From NCBI GenBank assembly GCA_017871115.1, contig JAFCIZ010000001.1:5065501-5129500 (forward strand): 64,000 bases of DNA. The letters are read 5' to 3'. Source of the DNA: Cunninghamella blakesleeana. Its lineage: Eukaryota > Mucoromycota > Mucoromycetes > Mucorales > Cunninghamellaceae. The notes beneath the pieces were generated by a model. That model saw only the letters and a program-made list of their open reading frames with translations, had not been told where the DNA came from and searched no databases. Shown here piece by piece: positions 35,241 to 46,200 of this stretch (positions are counted from its first letter, which is position 1; each line of letters begins with the position of its first letter). Position numbers and translations under genes: made by a program.

Positions 35241-35995
35241 ATATATATAATTATTTATGTATTATAATAGTAACAATAGCTAAAAAATACAAGTTTTTAG
35301 TATACCATTTTCATATTTTTATTACAACTAAATGAATGTTATTATATGGTTTTTAATATATATGATACATCTATTTATTTATTTATTTATTATTTATTTA
35401 TTATAAAAAAATTTTTGGTTATATAATATAGTTTATATTTATTTATTTTTTATTTTACTCCGTTTCATATTAATATAAATCAAGCTGCATTAATTTAAAG
35501 AAGCATGATATATAATTATTTATTCTATACAGTTGATTTACGAATATTCAATATTCAATCGTAATAATAATGCTTTTATTTTCTCTTGAAAGATCTTACA
35601 AAAAATTATATTATAAGTATCTTTGGAAAAAGAAATGATGTATAGGAGAGGAAAAATAATTTTTTATACGATCTACTTTGATATATTATAAATGGAAATC
35701 CTTTCATTTTATTTTTGTTTTTATTGTTTTTCATCATGCTAATAATTAATATTAAATATGGTCATCTCTATATAAAAGACAACTATAAAACAAATATAAA
35801 ACAAAATTATTTGTTAAATCATATATATATATAAATAAATAACTAATTATAAGCAATGGTATATAAAGATAGAGAGTATTGAACTCTTTATTATTATGGT
35901 AATTATTATTATTAGTATTGTACATTATCAAAAAAAAAAAAAAAAAGATCAAAGAATAGAACTTGTATAATACTATATAAAAGTACATGTTCTGA
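35241..35995. other. Convergent 3' intergenic stretch, 0.75 kb
   Basis: Very AT-rich, with TTTA repeats near 35365-35400. No gene or repeat family recognised. Confidence 0.6.
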
Positions 35996-37010
35996 TTATT
36001 TTGCTATTTTGATTTGAAAAGTGCCTATAATTAATATTAAAAATAAAAAAAGTAATACAAATTAATTATATAATCACTATAGAAAACTGTTTGCATATAT
36101 TTCTTTATATACATATATAACTTACATTGTGGTAGATTTGAGGTTTCTGCTACTACGACGCTAGTTACACCCAAGTTAGCTAAAGCGCCTCTAATAATAC
36201 CACATGGAAACCAAAGATACTAAATTTAATATTAAAAGAGAATTTAATATAATTATCGTTTAATATCGTTATTATCTTGGTGAATATGAATCAGACTTAT
36301 AAATATATATATATATATATATATATGTCTTACAGGTGTTGCTTTTTTTGCAGAATCAGCACCTCCAACATCAGTAGATAACCTCATGAACCATCGAAAG
36401 CTATTATCTTGTAATACATAAACTCCCTAAATATACATAAAATAAGTGTAATTATTGTCAAATATTTAGTTTTCTTTTAATATACTCGACCGTGTTTATA
36501 ATATATATATATATTTACTCTATGATTTGTTTTTAAGTTATCGATTTGTTTTTTAAACATAATGGACCATAAATCTTTACAGATAAATTTTACTACATCT
36601 AAAGTATCTACAAATCGAGGTCTTTCTTTTGTGAATCTATTATTATTATAATTATTGTTATTGTTGTTATTATTGGGTAAGAATAAAAGAATAAAAAATA
36701 GAAAATAGAAACAAGAAAGACGTGAATATTTTAAATGGCAAATACAAATATACATATAATATATAATTCATTACTATCATTATTATCATTATTATTACTA
36801 CCTTTCTATTAATCTTTGACCAACAGAATAACCCAGCATCTCTAATTTATAAAATACAGCATCAATATCAGCATCTGGTTCAGTGATGGTTGTTCTACAA
36901 ATTGTTTCGACCATTTCTATTAAAAAAAAATCCATACAGCTTTCACTAACTTGTGATTGTGATAGTTGTTGATTTTGTGAAAATCCTGCTACATCATCGT
37001 AATTTGACAT
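35996..37010 (-). CDS. TRS33: TRAPP complex subunit TRAPPC6/Trs33
   Basis: Five exons on the minus strand: 37010-36802, 36636-36519, 36426-36334, 36219-36126, 36024-35996; 180 residues. It is a Bet3-fold subunit of the TRAPP tethering complexes (Rab GEF) for ER-Golgi traffic. Conserved stretches are MDFFLIEMVETICR, YKLEMLGYSVGQRLIER, then KERPRFVDTLDVVKFICKDLW and FKKQIDNLKTNHRGVYVLQD. The C-terminus has FPCGIIRGALANLGV and LPQCTFQI. The last exon encodes only nine full codons and was found by requiring the family's CxFQI ending. The Tyr-rich intron 1 (36637-36801) is not coding. Divergent from the YIPF6 gene, 313 bases apart. Confidence 0.93.
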
Positions 37011-37323
37011 TATTTACTTTATATATAAATATATATAGCAGTTATTAAGTATATGCTATAATAAAAAAGTAGAGAGAAAAATAAAAAACGAATTGAGGGA
37101 AGAAAAAAAAGGGAGAGTAAGCCTATACAATTTTTTTTCGGGCTGGTTTTTAATTTCTATTTTATAAATATATTTATTTTAGGGCGATTTTTTTTCTCTC
37201 TTTTTTCTTCACTCTCTTATTTTATTTTTAATAATATTTACATACTATTATTTTTACTATTATCACACATAATAGACATACAAATATAAATATATTTTTA
37301 AAAAAGATAATATATCATTAAAT

Positions 37324-37976
37324 ATGCTTACTTCAAATAACTCTTCTTCAAATAATGATTTTGATAATCCTTTTGCTTCATCGTCTGATCCATATTCAAC
37401 ATATATTGAACCAGATTTGGATTTAAGTGGCCAATCAACAAGACAATCAACTACAGTACCACCACCATCTAATAACAATAACGATACCACTTTCAATAAC
37501 TCCAATACACCTGTCTATTCTAATCCATTTGCTAATCCTAATTTAAGTGGTAATATTGGTAGCTCAGCGCGTTCAACTCCTATACCAACTAGCCAAGCTC
37601 CTGCTATTTCCTCCAATGAATATCAGGGTATGAATACTCTGGATGAGCCAGTTTCTGTTACAATTGTAAATAAATAGAAATAGAAATAGAAGCAGAAATA
37701 GAAAATAGATAATAGATAATAGATAATAGCGATGATGATAATAATAATAATAGTATATATTGATCATATTTTTTCTTTCTTCTTTTTTATATATTATAAT
37801 TTTAGTTGCGTGATTTAAAAAAAGTTGGAAACAAAATGTTACAAGTGCTTCATCCAAAAGGCGATAGACACGTATTACGTGATTGTAAGTAATTATTAAG
37901 AATATATATCGATAGGTATATAAATATATAAAACTATACCAAGACAAAAAATAACAACGACAACAGTAATAATAAC

Positions 37977-38010
<34 letters not shown>

Positions 38011-38184
38011 TATATATATATATATATGGATATACATATGGGTATAACTGTTTATAGGGGACTTATGGGGACCTTTATTATTATGCTTATCTCTTGCTAT
38101 GTAAATGAAAAAAGACTTATAAAATAATAATAATTGTAATAATTGTAATAAGAGTAATACTAAAAACTTTACTAATAACTGTGA

Positions 38185-38217
<33 letters not shown>

Positions 38218-38808
38218 TTGTCTATGTAGTACATTGAGTGCAAAAGCACCAACTAATCAAAGCGTATCTATATTTACCGGCGTATTTGTTATTGTTTGGT
38301 TAGGAGCAGCAGTTGTAACTCTAAATGCAAAATTACTTGGTGGTGCTGTGTAAGTGTTATATATACAATTTTATACATCATAATGCGAATTATGGTTTAC
38401 TTATTTTTTATGTATATGTTTATTTATTATTTTATATAACATAGATCATTTTTTCAATCAGTTTGTGTCATTGGATATTGCTTATTCCCACTTGTCGCTG
38501 CAGCCTTTGTAACTATTTTTGTTAAATTAATTTGGGTACGATTGCCAATAGCTATTGTTACTTTTACTTGGTCAACATATGGTATGGAAATAAAAAAATA
38601 AAAAAGAATAATATAATATATATATATTAATAACTAATTTATTAGCTTTATTAACCATTTATTTCATTTTTTTGATATTTATATATAAATAGCTTCAGTT
38701 GGCTTTTTATCTGAATCACAAATTCATTTAAATAATAGACGTGCGCTTACAGTATATCCACTTTGCTTATTTTATTTGGTTATATCTTGGTTAATTTTAA
38801 TTTCCTAA
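37324..38808 (+). CDS. YIPF6: Yip1-domain Golgi protein, YIPF6/Yip4 type
   Basis: Six exons: 37324-37665, 37806-37884, 38058-38100, 38230-38349, 38445-38581, 38693-38808; 278 residues. Yip proteins are multispan membrane proteins that associate with Rab GTPases in the Golgi. After an Asn/Ser/Pro-rich N-terminus with two NPF-like motifs (DNPFAS, SNPFAN), the conserved region starts at NTLDEPVSVTI and continues through LRDLKKVGNKMLQVLHPKGD, then RDWDLWGPLLLCLSLA and FTGVFVIVWLGAAVVTLNAKL. Later spans include SFFQSVCVIGYCLFPLVAAA. Five membrane spans are likely. The divergent neighbour is TRAPPC6, another ER-Golgi factor. Confidence 0.9.
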
Positions 38809-39164
38809 ATGTCAAGGATACACTTAGTATTTATAAACATATTTTTCAGAAAGGGAAAATAAAAAAGATAATTAGAAAATAAATGGGATAATGATAACAA
38901 TTAAGATGTACTTTAAAACTTTTCTTCTTTAATCATATTTATTAATACATATATATTAAATTAAATAAAAAACATTTAAATATTTTTTTTGAACTAGGCA
39001 TTTATATTATTAAATATTAAATTGAATTATGCTTTTCATAAATTATTAGGTATTAATCAATAATATATATGAAAATAGTTATGTATTTTAACTAATCGAT
39101 TTAATAAACATGGCACACTTATTATATATTTTATTATATCCTAGTCAATTCCAAATCTATATAA
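38809..39164. other. Intergenic upstream of the tRNA gene
   Basis: AT-rich, no coding potential seen; contains the 5' flank of tRNA-Leu. Confidence 0.5.
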
Positions 39165-39249
39165 GGAGAGATGGCCGAGTTGGTCTAAGGCGCCAGGTTA
39201 AGGTCCTGGTCTCATTCTTGAGGCGTGGGTTCGAATCCCACTCTCTTCA
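39165..39249 (+). tRNA. tRNA-Leu (anticodon AAG)
   Basis: 85 bases without intron or encoded CCA. Acceptor stem GGAGAGA (39165-39171) pairs with TCTCTTC (39242-39248) with one G-U; the discriminator base is A. The A-box-like TGGCCGAGTTGG and B-box GGTTCGAATCC are intact. The anticodon stem CCAGG/CCTGG encloses the loop TTAAGGT, giving anticodon AAG. A long variable arm is present, as expected for Leu. T5 (39250-39254) is a Pol III terminator. Several LTR insertions begin 52 bases downstream. Confidence 0.96.
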
Positions 39250-39254
39250 TTTTT
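39250..39254 (+). terminator. Pol III terminator of tRNA-Leu
   Basis: Run of five T immediately after the tRNA. Confidence 0.75.
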
Positions 39255-39301
39255 ACCGATTCTAACCGGCTAAATATTTATCAGGACAAATTTTTGTCAG
39301 T

Positions 39302-39432
39302 TGTTGTGGATTATTTTTGTTGTTTAAAAAGTGAAATTTCCTTTGTCGTGGATTACTTTAGCTTGTGTTGTGAATGGCTATTGTTGTGTAAATTTTTGGT
39401 TGTTTGAAAAATAGAATTTCCTTTTATAGTGT
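39302..39432. repeat. Left fragments of four nested older LTRs beside the tRNA
   Basis: Three LTR starts are visible in series. LTR3b starts at 39302 (TGTTGTGGATT...). LTR2b starts within 39366-39375 (boundary unclear). LTR3a starts at 39382 (TGTTGTGTAAA...) after the duplication CTAT (39378-39381). LTR2a starts at 39430 (TGT) after ATAG (39426-39429). The remainder of each resumes to the right of the complete element (48274, 48943, 49543, 50139). The LTR3a and LTR3b starts align with each other (both contain TTTAAAAAGTG/TTTGAAAAATA followed by TTTCC). Confidence 0.75.
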
Positions 39433-40195
39433 TGTTATGTGGGTTTTTGGTTAAGATTTATTTTTGAAATGAGGAATGAGTATTATAAGTTATATTTGGA
39501 GTATATAATAAGTTTCCAGTGAGCACCAGTTCCTGTTTTATAAGTAGAACGGCTTAATATAAAGGAATAGAAAATTAAAAAAATAAAATAAAATAAAAAA
39601 AATAAAAGAAAATAAAATAAAGATTATAAGTAAAATATAAGCAGGATTAAAGCAAAAGTTTAATGACCGCCGAGTAAAATAAGTAGTAAAGAGTTTAAAT
39701 GATTTAGATCAGTAGTATAGAATATTTAAGTGAATAAATATTATAAAATAAGATAGTATATAATAATATAAAATATTATAAAGTAAAAATAAAATAAAAA
39801 TAAAATAATTTGTTAAATAAAAAATAGATAAGTTCAATAATTGAATATGTTATAGTAAGTTAAAATAAAAAATTTAAAATTATAAAGTTTGTTTTATAAA
39901 GTGGACAAGTTCAATAATTATTTAGTAGATAATAATTTATTATAAAAATTTGACAATTTAAGAGAAAGAAAGAGAAAAAAATTGGTTCTATTTATATTTA
40001 AAAAAAATTAAAAAAAATTATTTAAAGTATATTGAGAGTAGGGAAAAGATATGGAAGTGACTTTCATATTGAACAACGGTGCAGTGAACATTGGTTCAGT
40101 GAACATTGGTTCAGTGAACAATGGTTCAGTGAACAACGGTTCAAAAAAGCAGTGACCAATTTCAAAGAGCGCCATTGGTATCACCATTGTCGACA
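39433..40195 (-). repeat. 3' LTR of copy 2 (763 bp)
   Basis: Plus-strand ends TGTTATGTGG / GTCGACA. It contains four and a partial 15-bp units of GGTTCAGTGAACATT type (about 40078-40146). Same length as the partner LTR at 47510-48272. The bases just inside are GGCGTTGGGGG on the element strand, a weak, G-rich polypurine-tract candidate. Confidence 0.95.
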
Positions 40196-40623
40196 CCCCC
40201 AACGCCAACAAAAGATAGCCCTCTATCTTGAACATGATTCCAGGGATCCCTATTTTTTATTTTTCTAGTAACGATCCTGTTGACTTTAGCGGTACCAACA
40301 CCTGCAAAGAGTTCTTGTAATAGGTTTGTCCGTTGCATTTTATATACAATTAGGCTTTCTTTAGTAGTAGGGCGACATAATGACTGGTGGAGAAACCTGT
40401 GAACCATAGGACAGAGGCTAACCGAGAAAGTTTCACACATTTTGTTTTTTATTTTTTCTATAGTTTCATGATCATCCACGTACATTGGGTACATATATCT
40501 TATAAACATTTTATATGTTTCAATTTCCGGCAGCTTGTCGAAGTTTTCCAATACAGCCAGTGCTTCATCGTAGAGTGGGTCTTCATCTAGAGGTATCCGA
40601 TTGCGATTAGTAGGTATTTCCAT
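40162..40623 (-). CDS. Unknown 3' ORF of the retrotransposon
   Basis: 153 residues from an ATG at 40623. It lies between integrase and the 3' LTR and ends inside the LTR. Soluble and acidic/basic mixed, with a helical-looking N-terminal part (EALAVLENFDKLPEIETY, then KMFIRYMYPMYVDD). It has three Cys and no evident signal peptide, transmembrane span or zinc motif. The last 15 residues (VGVGGVDNGDTNGAL) are encoded by the polypurine-tract region and LTR edge. I recognise no family, and nothing resembles an envelope glycoprotein. It could be an accessory gene or captured host exon, or a chance ORF. Copy 1's equivalent is outside the window. Confidence 0.45.
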   Translation of the reverse strand: MEIPTNRNRIPLDEDPLYDEALAVLENFDKLPEIETYKMFIRYMYPMYVDDHETIEKIKNKMCETFSVSLCPMVHRFLHQSLCRPTTKESLIVYKMQRTNLLQELFAGVGTAKVNRIVTRKIKNRDPWNHVQDRGLSFVGVGGVDNGDTNGAL

Positions 40624-40974
40624 ATTTGTTAATAAAGTATGATAGTAGCAATTATATAAAAAAATGGTTATTAAGTTAATTATTATTATTTATTTATTTT
40701 TTTTTGTAATAACTTGATAAAAATAAAGGGAGTAATGAAAGAAAGAAAAATTCTTTTTTTTTTTTTTTTATAAGATTTTTTTTTTTTTTTTGTGTTGGCA
40801 GATTAGTTCTTTTGTGTTACTGGATCAACTTCGTTAAAATTATATTTGTTATCTGATTTCTTTTAAATATGATTTATGTTATTATGATTATTATTATATA
40901 TATTATTATGGTTATTATTATATATATTATTATTATTATTTTTTTTCGGAAGAGTACGTAATATTTTTTTTTTT
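40624..40974. other. Element-internal non-coding stretch
   Basis: Between integrase stop and the 3' ORF. T-homopolymers and ATTATTATT/TATATA repeats on the plus strand. No coding potential seen. Confidence 0.6.
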
Positions 40975-42294
40975 TTATAATTCCAATCCATAGGTTTTAT
41001 AAACATGTACATTCCAATTTACATCAGGTAATTGTAAGATCTTGAGCCTATTACCGTGAACACGCTTTATCCTTGTCTTTGTTGTATCTAGTGGTTTAAT
41101 CATATAAGTACCTTTCCCAAGAGATTGATGTATGATATATTTTCCTTGCCACATGTCAGATATTTTCCCAGACCAAGAATTTGCTTTTATTCCATTATAT
41201 AGCGTTACAATGTCACCAATTCTAAAGGCAGGTTTCCATTCTCTATTATTATTTAAGACTTTTTTATCGATCGCCAATTTCTGGTTCATTTGTGATTTTT
41301 CTATCATTTTTGATGCTGATTGTCTTATCTGATTGAGAGCTAGAATTTCCTTTTTTGTCCTTAATTTTAATTGTGTATCAAAATTATAAGTATTAAAATC
41401 AATAGGTTTGGCATGTTGATCAAACGGAGTTTTAACGTCATATCCATAAGTTAAATAAAATGGTGATTGTTGTGTTGAAGATTGTTTGATGGATCGATAC
41501 GCGAATAGAACCGAAGGAAGGTATTGATCCCATATTGATTTTTCAGTTGATGTAACCTTTTTTATTATAGTTCCAAGTGTAGAATTAAACCTTTCAATCA
41601 ATCCATTGGCTTGAGAGTTTCCGACTGATATTGTATTATGATGTATATTATATTGATTACAAACCTTTTTTATTAAATCACTAATAAAGGGTTTGCCATT
41701 ATCCGTAATTATAAGATGAGGTGTACCATGACGACATATTATTTCTTCATAAATAAATAAGGCAACTTCTGATGTTGTTTGATAACATAAAGCACGAGCT
41801 TCTACCCATTTAGTTAGATAATCTATACCGGCAATAATATATCTGTATCCACCTTTTGATGTAGGTACGTGTTTAACATCTAAGCCCCATTGTTCAAATG
41901 GTTTTGATTTAACTGGTATAGGATAGAGAAATTCATTTAATTTTTTAGGACCTACCGTTTGACATCTTGAACATTTTTTTATATATATTTGTATATCTTT
42001 AGCCATAGAATCCCAATAATATCTTATTGATAATTTATATAATGTATTGTGATAACCAATATGTCCACCTAAAGGATGTTGATGATACATGTACAGTGCT
42101 TCCAGAGCTTCTTGCTTATTTAAAACTTGTCTTAGAGTTTGATGTTTGATATTAAATTTATATAATTTATTGTTTCGAACAATAAAATTATGTGAGTTTC
42201 GTTGTAAGTATCTTTTCATTTTTATTGTTATGTCTTCAGGAATTTTTAAAGTTGTGAGATATTCTTTAATATTATTTATAATTTGCTGATCCAT
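40975..42294 (-). CDS. Retrotransposon integrase (separate ORF)
   Basis: 439 residues from the ATG at 42294. It catalyses 3' processing and strand transfer of the cDNA. The N-terminal HHCC zinc domain has His71/His78 and Cys108/Cys111 (ending CSRCQ). The catalytic core has Asp139 (WGLDVKHV), Asp198 (IITDNGKPF) and Glu234 (NGLIERFNS), with the classic 35-residue D-E spacing. The C-terminus has a GPY/F-like small beta domain (SGKISDMWQGKYIIHQSLGKGTYMIKP). No chromodomain is evident. In most relatives integrase is fused to RNase H; here it has its own ATG after an A-rich leader, 0.9 kb past the pol stop. Confidence 0.95.
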   Translation of the reverse strand: MDQQIINNIKEYLTTLKIPEDITIKMKRYLQRNSHNFIVRNNKLYKFNIKHQTLRQVLNKQEALEALYMYHQHPLGGHIGYHNTLYKLSIRYYWDSMAKDIQIYIKKCSRCQTVGPKKLNEFLYPIPVKSKPFEQWGLDVKHVPTSKGGYRYIIAGIDYLTKWVEARALCYQTTSEVALFIYEEIICRHGTPHLIITDNGKPFISDLIKKVCNQYNIHHNTISVGNSQANGLIERFNSTLGTIIKKVTSTEKSIWDQYLPSVLFAYRSIKQSSTQQSPFYLTYGYDVKTPFDQHAKPIDFNTYNFDTQLKLRTKKEILALNQIRQSASKMIEKSQMNQKLAIDKKVLNNNREWKPAFRIGDIVTLYNGIKANSWSGKISDMWQGKYIIHQSLGKGTYMIKPLDTTKTRIKRVHGNRLKILQLPDVNWNVHVYKTYGLEL

Positions 42295-43201
42295 TTTTTT
42301 TTTTTTTTGTTGTAAAAAGAAATTTTTTTTTTTTTTTTTTTGTGTGTGATTATAACTGTATTAAATAAAGTTGTGTGAGTTGCGTTAATATGTTCTGAAA
42401 AGGATTTTTGATTATGTATTGTTGTATTAGTGTTGCGTTATAAGTTGTTTTTGATTTTTGAGTATAGCTTTTAATGTCTTCAATCGTCTTTGGACAATTT
42501 TTTTTTTTTTTTGTATTTGTTAAATGTTATGTATTTAATTGTTGTTTTTTTTTTTTTTTGTAGTTTTAAATATTATTATAAAATAATGTTTGTTGTAATG
42601 TTAGTTATTGTAGTCTATTAATAAAAGAATAATTGTTGTAAAATAATTGTAAAAATTGTTGTAATTGTTGTAAAATAATTGTTGTAAAATAATAATAGTT
42701 AGTTAATAATATATTGTTAGATTAGCTTTTTACGTCTTCAATCGTCTTGGACGCTATTTTGTTATTATTTTTTTTTTTTTTGTTATGTGTTTTTTTTTTT
42801 TTTGTTGTGGTTAATGTTGTTGAGGTGATAGTTTGTTGAAAATAATTGTTGTATAAAAAATATATAGATCTTTGTTGCAAGTGTTGTTGAAATAGTAATA
42901 ATTGTTGTATAATATTGTCTTCTATAAAATAATTGTAAAATAAGTTGTTTTGTTAATTGTTTGTCTAGCTTTTATCGTCTTCAATTTCTCTTGGACGTTT
43001 GTGTCTAGCTTTTAGCGTCTTCAATTTCTCTTGGACGTTTGTGTCTAGCTTTTAGCGTCTTCAATTTCTCTTGGACGTTTGTGTCTAGCTTTTAGCGTCT
43101 TCAATTTCTCTTGGACGTTTGTGTCTAGCTTTTAGCGTCTTCAATTTCTCTTGGACGTTATATATATATATATTTTTTTTTTTGTTTTTTTTTTTTTTCT
43201 T
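42295..43201. other. Spacer between pol and integrase
   Basis: About 0.9 kb with stops in all frames. It has long T tracts on the plus strand (A tracts on the element strand), TTGTTGTAAAATAATTG-type repeats, and the 40-bp tandem array. Degenerate copies of the array core (GTCTTCAATCGTCTTGGAC-like) lie near 42475 and 42730. No splice pair linking pol to integrase could be convincingly chosen. Confidence 0.7.
42961..43160. repeat. Tandem array, 5 x 40 bp
   Basis: Five units of exactly 40 bases beginning GTGTCTAGCTTTTAGCGTCT (first unit with three differences, last with one at its end). The unit carries CGTC...GACG inverted words. It lies between the pol stop and the integrase start, within the element. 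Confidence 0.95.
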
Positions 43202-46200
43202 TTAATAACCAAGCCTTGAAAGAAAGTCTGCAGATTGTTGTTTCTTTCCACTGCGATATTGTATTTCAAATTCATAGTCAGCCAAGTAAGTAATCCATCG
43301 TGCCACCATACCAGTAGGATTAGGAGCCTTTATTAACCAACGCAAAGGAGAATGATCGGAAATTACAGTAAACTTTTTTCCTAATAGGTAGGGTCTAAAC
43401 ATTTGTAAACTCCATATGAGAGCTAGACATTCCAATTTAGTAGCACTATAATTTCTTTCACTTTGTTTTAATCCACGACTTGCATAAACTACAGGATGTT
43501 CTTGTTCATCATCATCTAATTGTGATAGAACGCAACCTAAACCTTCTATTGATGCATCACATACTATGATAAATGGTTTACTATGATCTGCCCTTTTAAG
43601 AATAGGTGCTTCTGTCAGTTTTTGTTTTAATAATTCAAATGATTTAGTTGTTATATCAGTCCATGGTGATTTATTTTTTGTCTTTGTAACATCATGTAAT
43701 GGTCTTGCTATTGCTGCAAAGTTTTGTATGAAACGTCTATAATAAGATGCTAGTCCAATAAATCCTCTTATCTGTTTAATTGTTGTTGGTTGTGGATAAT
43801 CTTTTACTTTTTCTATTTTTGCTGGATCTGTTTTTATTCCATCTTTGGTGATAATATAACCAAGAAATTTTAGTTCATCTTTAAAAAATACACATTTTTC
43901 TATGTTGAATAATAATCCACCAAGTCTTGCACATTTAAATAATTCTTCAAGATCAGATAAATGTTGTTCAATATTACTAGAGTGTACATTGAGATCATCT
44001 ATGTATGCCACTAAACATCTATTCATCATAGATTTAAAACATATATCTATAAAACGTTGGAAAGTAGCAGGACTATTAACTAACCCCATCGGTAGCATTT
44101 CATATTGATATGTTCCAAATTTTGTAACAAAACCAGTTAATTCTTTACTATTATCATGTAAAGGTACTTGATGAAAGCCAGCTCTAAGATCTAATGCAGA
44201 GAATATACTTGAAGTTCCTAGTTCATCAATAAGATCATCAATTCTTGGTAGTGGGTAAGCGTCTACTTTAGTTTGGGCATTCAGTTTTCTGTAATCTACT
44301 ACCATTCTATATTCACCGTTTTTCTTTTTAACCAAAATAATAGGAGCAGTATAAGGTGTATTTGCAGGTTTGATTATTCCAAGATTACATAGACGATCTA
44401 ATTCCATTTTTAAATAATCTTGTTCTACCGGACTCATACGATAAGGTCGATGTCTAATTGGTACTGTGTTTTCTTTTAATATTATTTCATGTTCAATCAT
44501 TGTTGTATAACCCATTTTATCATTATTCCAATCGAAAACATCTTGATAATGATTTATTAATTTCCAAAACTTAATCTTATATTTTTCAGGTATGTTTCCA
44601 AGTTGTAATTTTTCTTTAAAAGATTCATCCAGTGGATTGTCATCATTTATATTATCAATATTGAATAGTTCTGTTGTTGTTCCTTCTATACCAATTTCTT
44701 CGACTATGTCATAACCTTTCAGATCATCAGTATCTAGAATAGATTCATTGCTCATTAAATTATAAAATTCACTAATAATATGATGCGGAGGTAAATCAAC
44801 ATCTTTATCAGATCTATTAATTATATTTAATGTATATTCATTTGGTTTAGATATAGTATGAGGATCATCTTGTGTAAGTAGTATAGGTTCAGACGTATGC
44901 ATGTTAGGATTAATATAAAATTGACAGTTTGTATGAGGTGGTATAGTCACTCCATCATTACCAGTAGATATAGTTAAACTATTTTCTTCTTGATTACGTT
45001 CAATATTAATTTTTATATCATCTTCCATGTAATAATTTTCTTCTTCTGAATATTCATCATGTTCCCATTCGTCATCATCTGTTACAGAATCAGTAGCATC
45101 AGTATCACTATCAGTATTTATTTCATTATTATTTCCTGTTGTATTATCTTGAGTTTGGTTTTCGGTTTGATAATTAGTATTGATTGTTTTAATAGTAACT
45201 AAAGGTTTATCTGTTTCTTTTAAAAAAGTGATAGGTAGTTCAGCTGATTTATGTTTATATAATACTTTAAGTGTACTAGTTCTAAAATTAAGGAGAGCTT
45301 GTGCATGACTTAACCAATTATTTCCTAGTACCAGATGAGCAGGACACTTAGGTAATACTTCCATATTAACAGGTATTATAATATCAGGATTTACTTGTAT
45401 TTGTACATCATGTATTGTTCCAAGTGTTGCTTGTTTAGTACCGTTTCCTAATATAAATATGTTAGTAGAAGGAGCATCTATTTGCAACCCTAACAGTTTC
45501 ATCATAGATTTAGACATACATGATTTAGAAGCACCACTATCAATCAAACCTTTTATTCTTTTATCATTAATGATTAAACTTGTATAAGCTGCTGTTGTTG
45601 TTAATTCTGTATTCGTTATTGTATTTAATGGTATATCTGTTGCAGTTGTATCAATTTGTTCTTTTGATTTTGTTGTTTTTCTTTTAGGTCTACATGCTGT
45701 TAATAATTGACGTCGTAAAGTGTGTGAAGATTTAATTAGATCGCCAACATCAATATTAGCTTTCTGATTAAAAACGTCATCTACAATATTATATTTTATT
45801 TGTAATGGTGTTGGTGGTTGTCGTTTGCGTTTTATTTTATTTTCTGATTCATTAATATTATCCATGATATAATCATTAATTATATCTTGTTGAGTTAATT
45901 GTTGATCAGTTATATCCTCGATCAGTTTAGAGGTATTATTTATATTTAGTTTTTGCTTCCCTTTACTGATTATTTTAGGTGTTTTAGAAGATGAAGGCAT
46001 TACTGCAGGAGGTTTATCTAATCTGGCTGCGTAAAGATCTTCATCATCATAATGTGTATATTCATTTTCATCCCATAGTTCATGTTGATCGAAGATTGCA
46101 TTCATATTTTGTTGATTTTTTTCAATATTATTATTTTTTAAATTGTTTTTGTTGTTGTTGATGTGATTATTATTGTTGATATTTTTATTATTATTATTGT

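Noticed and set aside
37573..38037. Tyr-rich 154-codon minus-strand ORF
   Set aside because: Antisense to YIPF6 exons and an (ATA)n intron; composition is that of a simple repeat.
39225..39407. 60-codon ORF starting inside the tRNA
   Set aside because: It spans the tRNA 3' end, the terminator and LTR fragments; chance ORF.
40162..40623. Reading the 3' ORF as an envelope gene
   Set aside because: No signal peptide, transmembrane span or cleavage motif is visible, so it is left as unknown.
42961..43160. CRISPR-like regular repeats
   Set aside because: The 40-bp units are directly adjacent with no spacers, in a eukaryotic retrotransposon. It is a plain tandem array.
42295..43201. Intron joining RNase H to integrase
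   Set aside because: No convincing acceptor precedes the integrase start (an A tract lies there), and the pol frame ends cleanly after RNase H. Left open as a question, not annotated.
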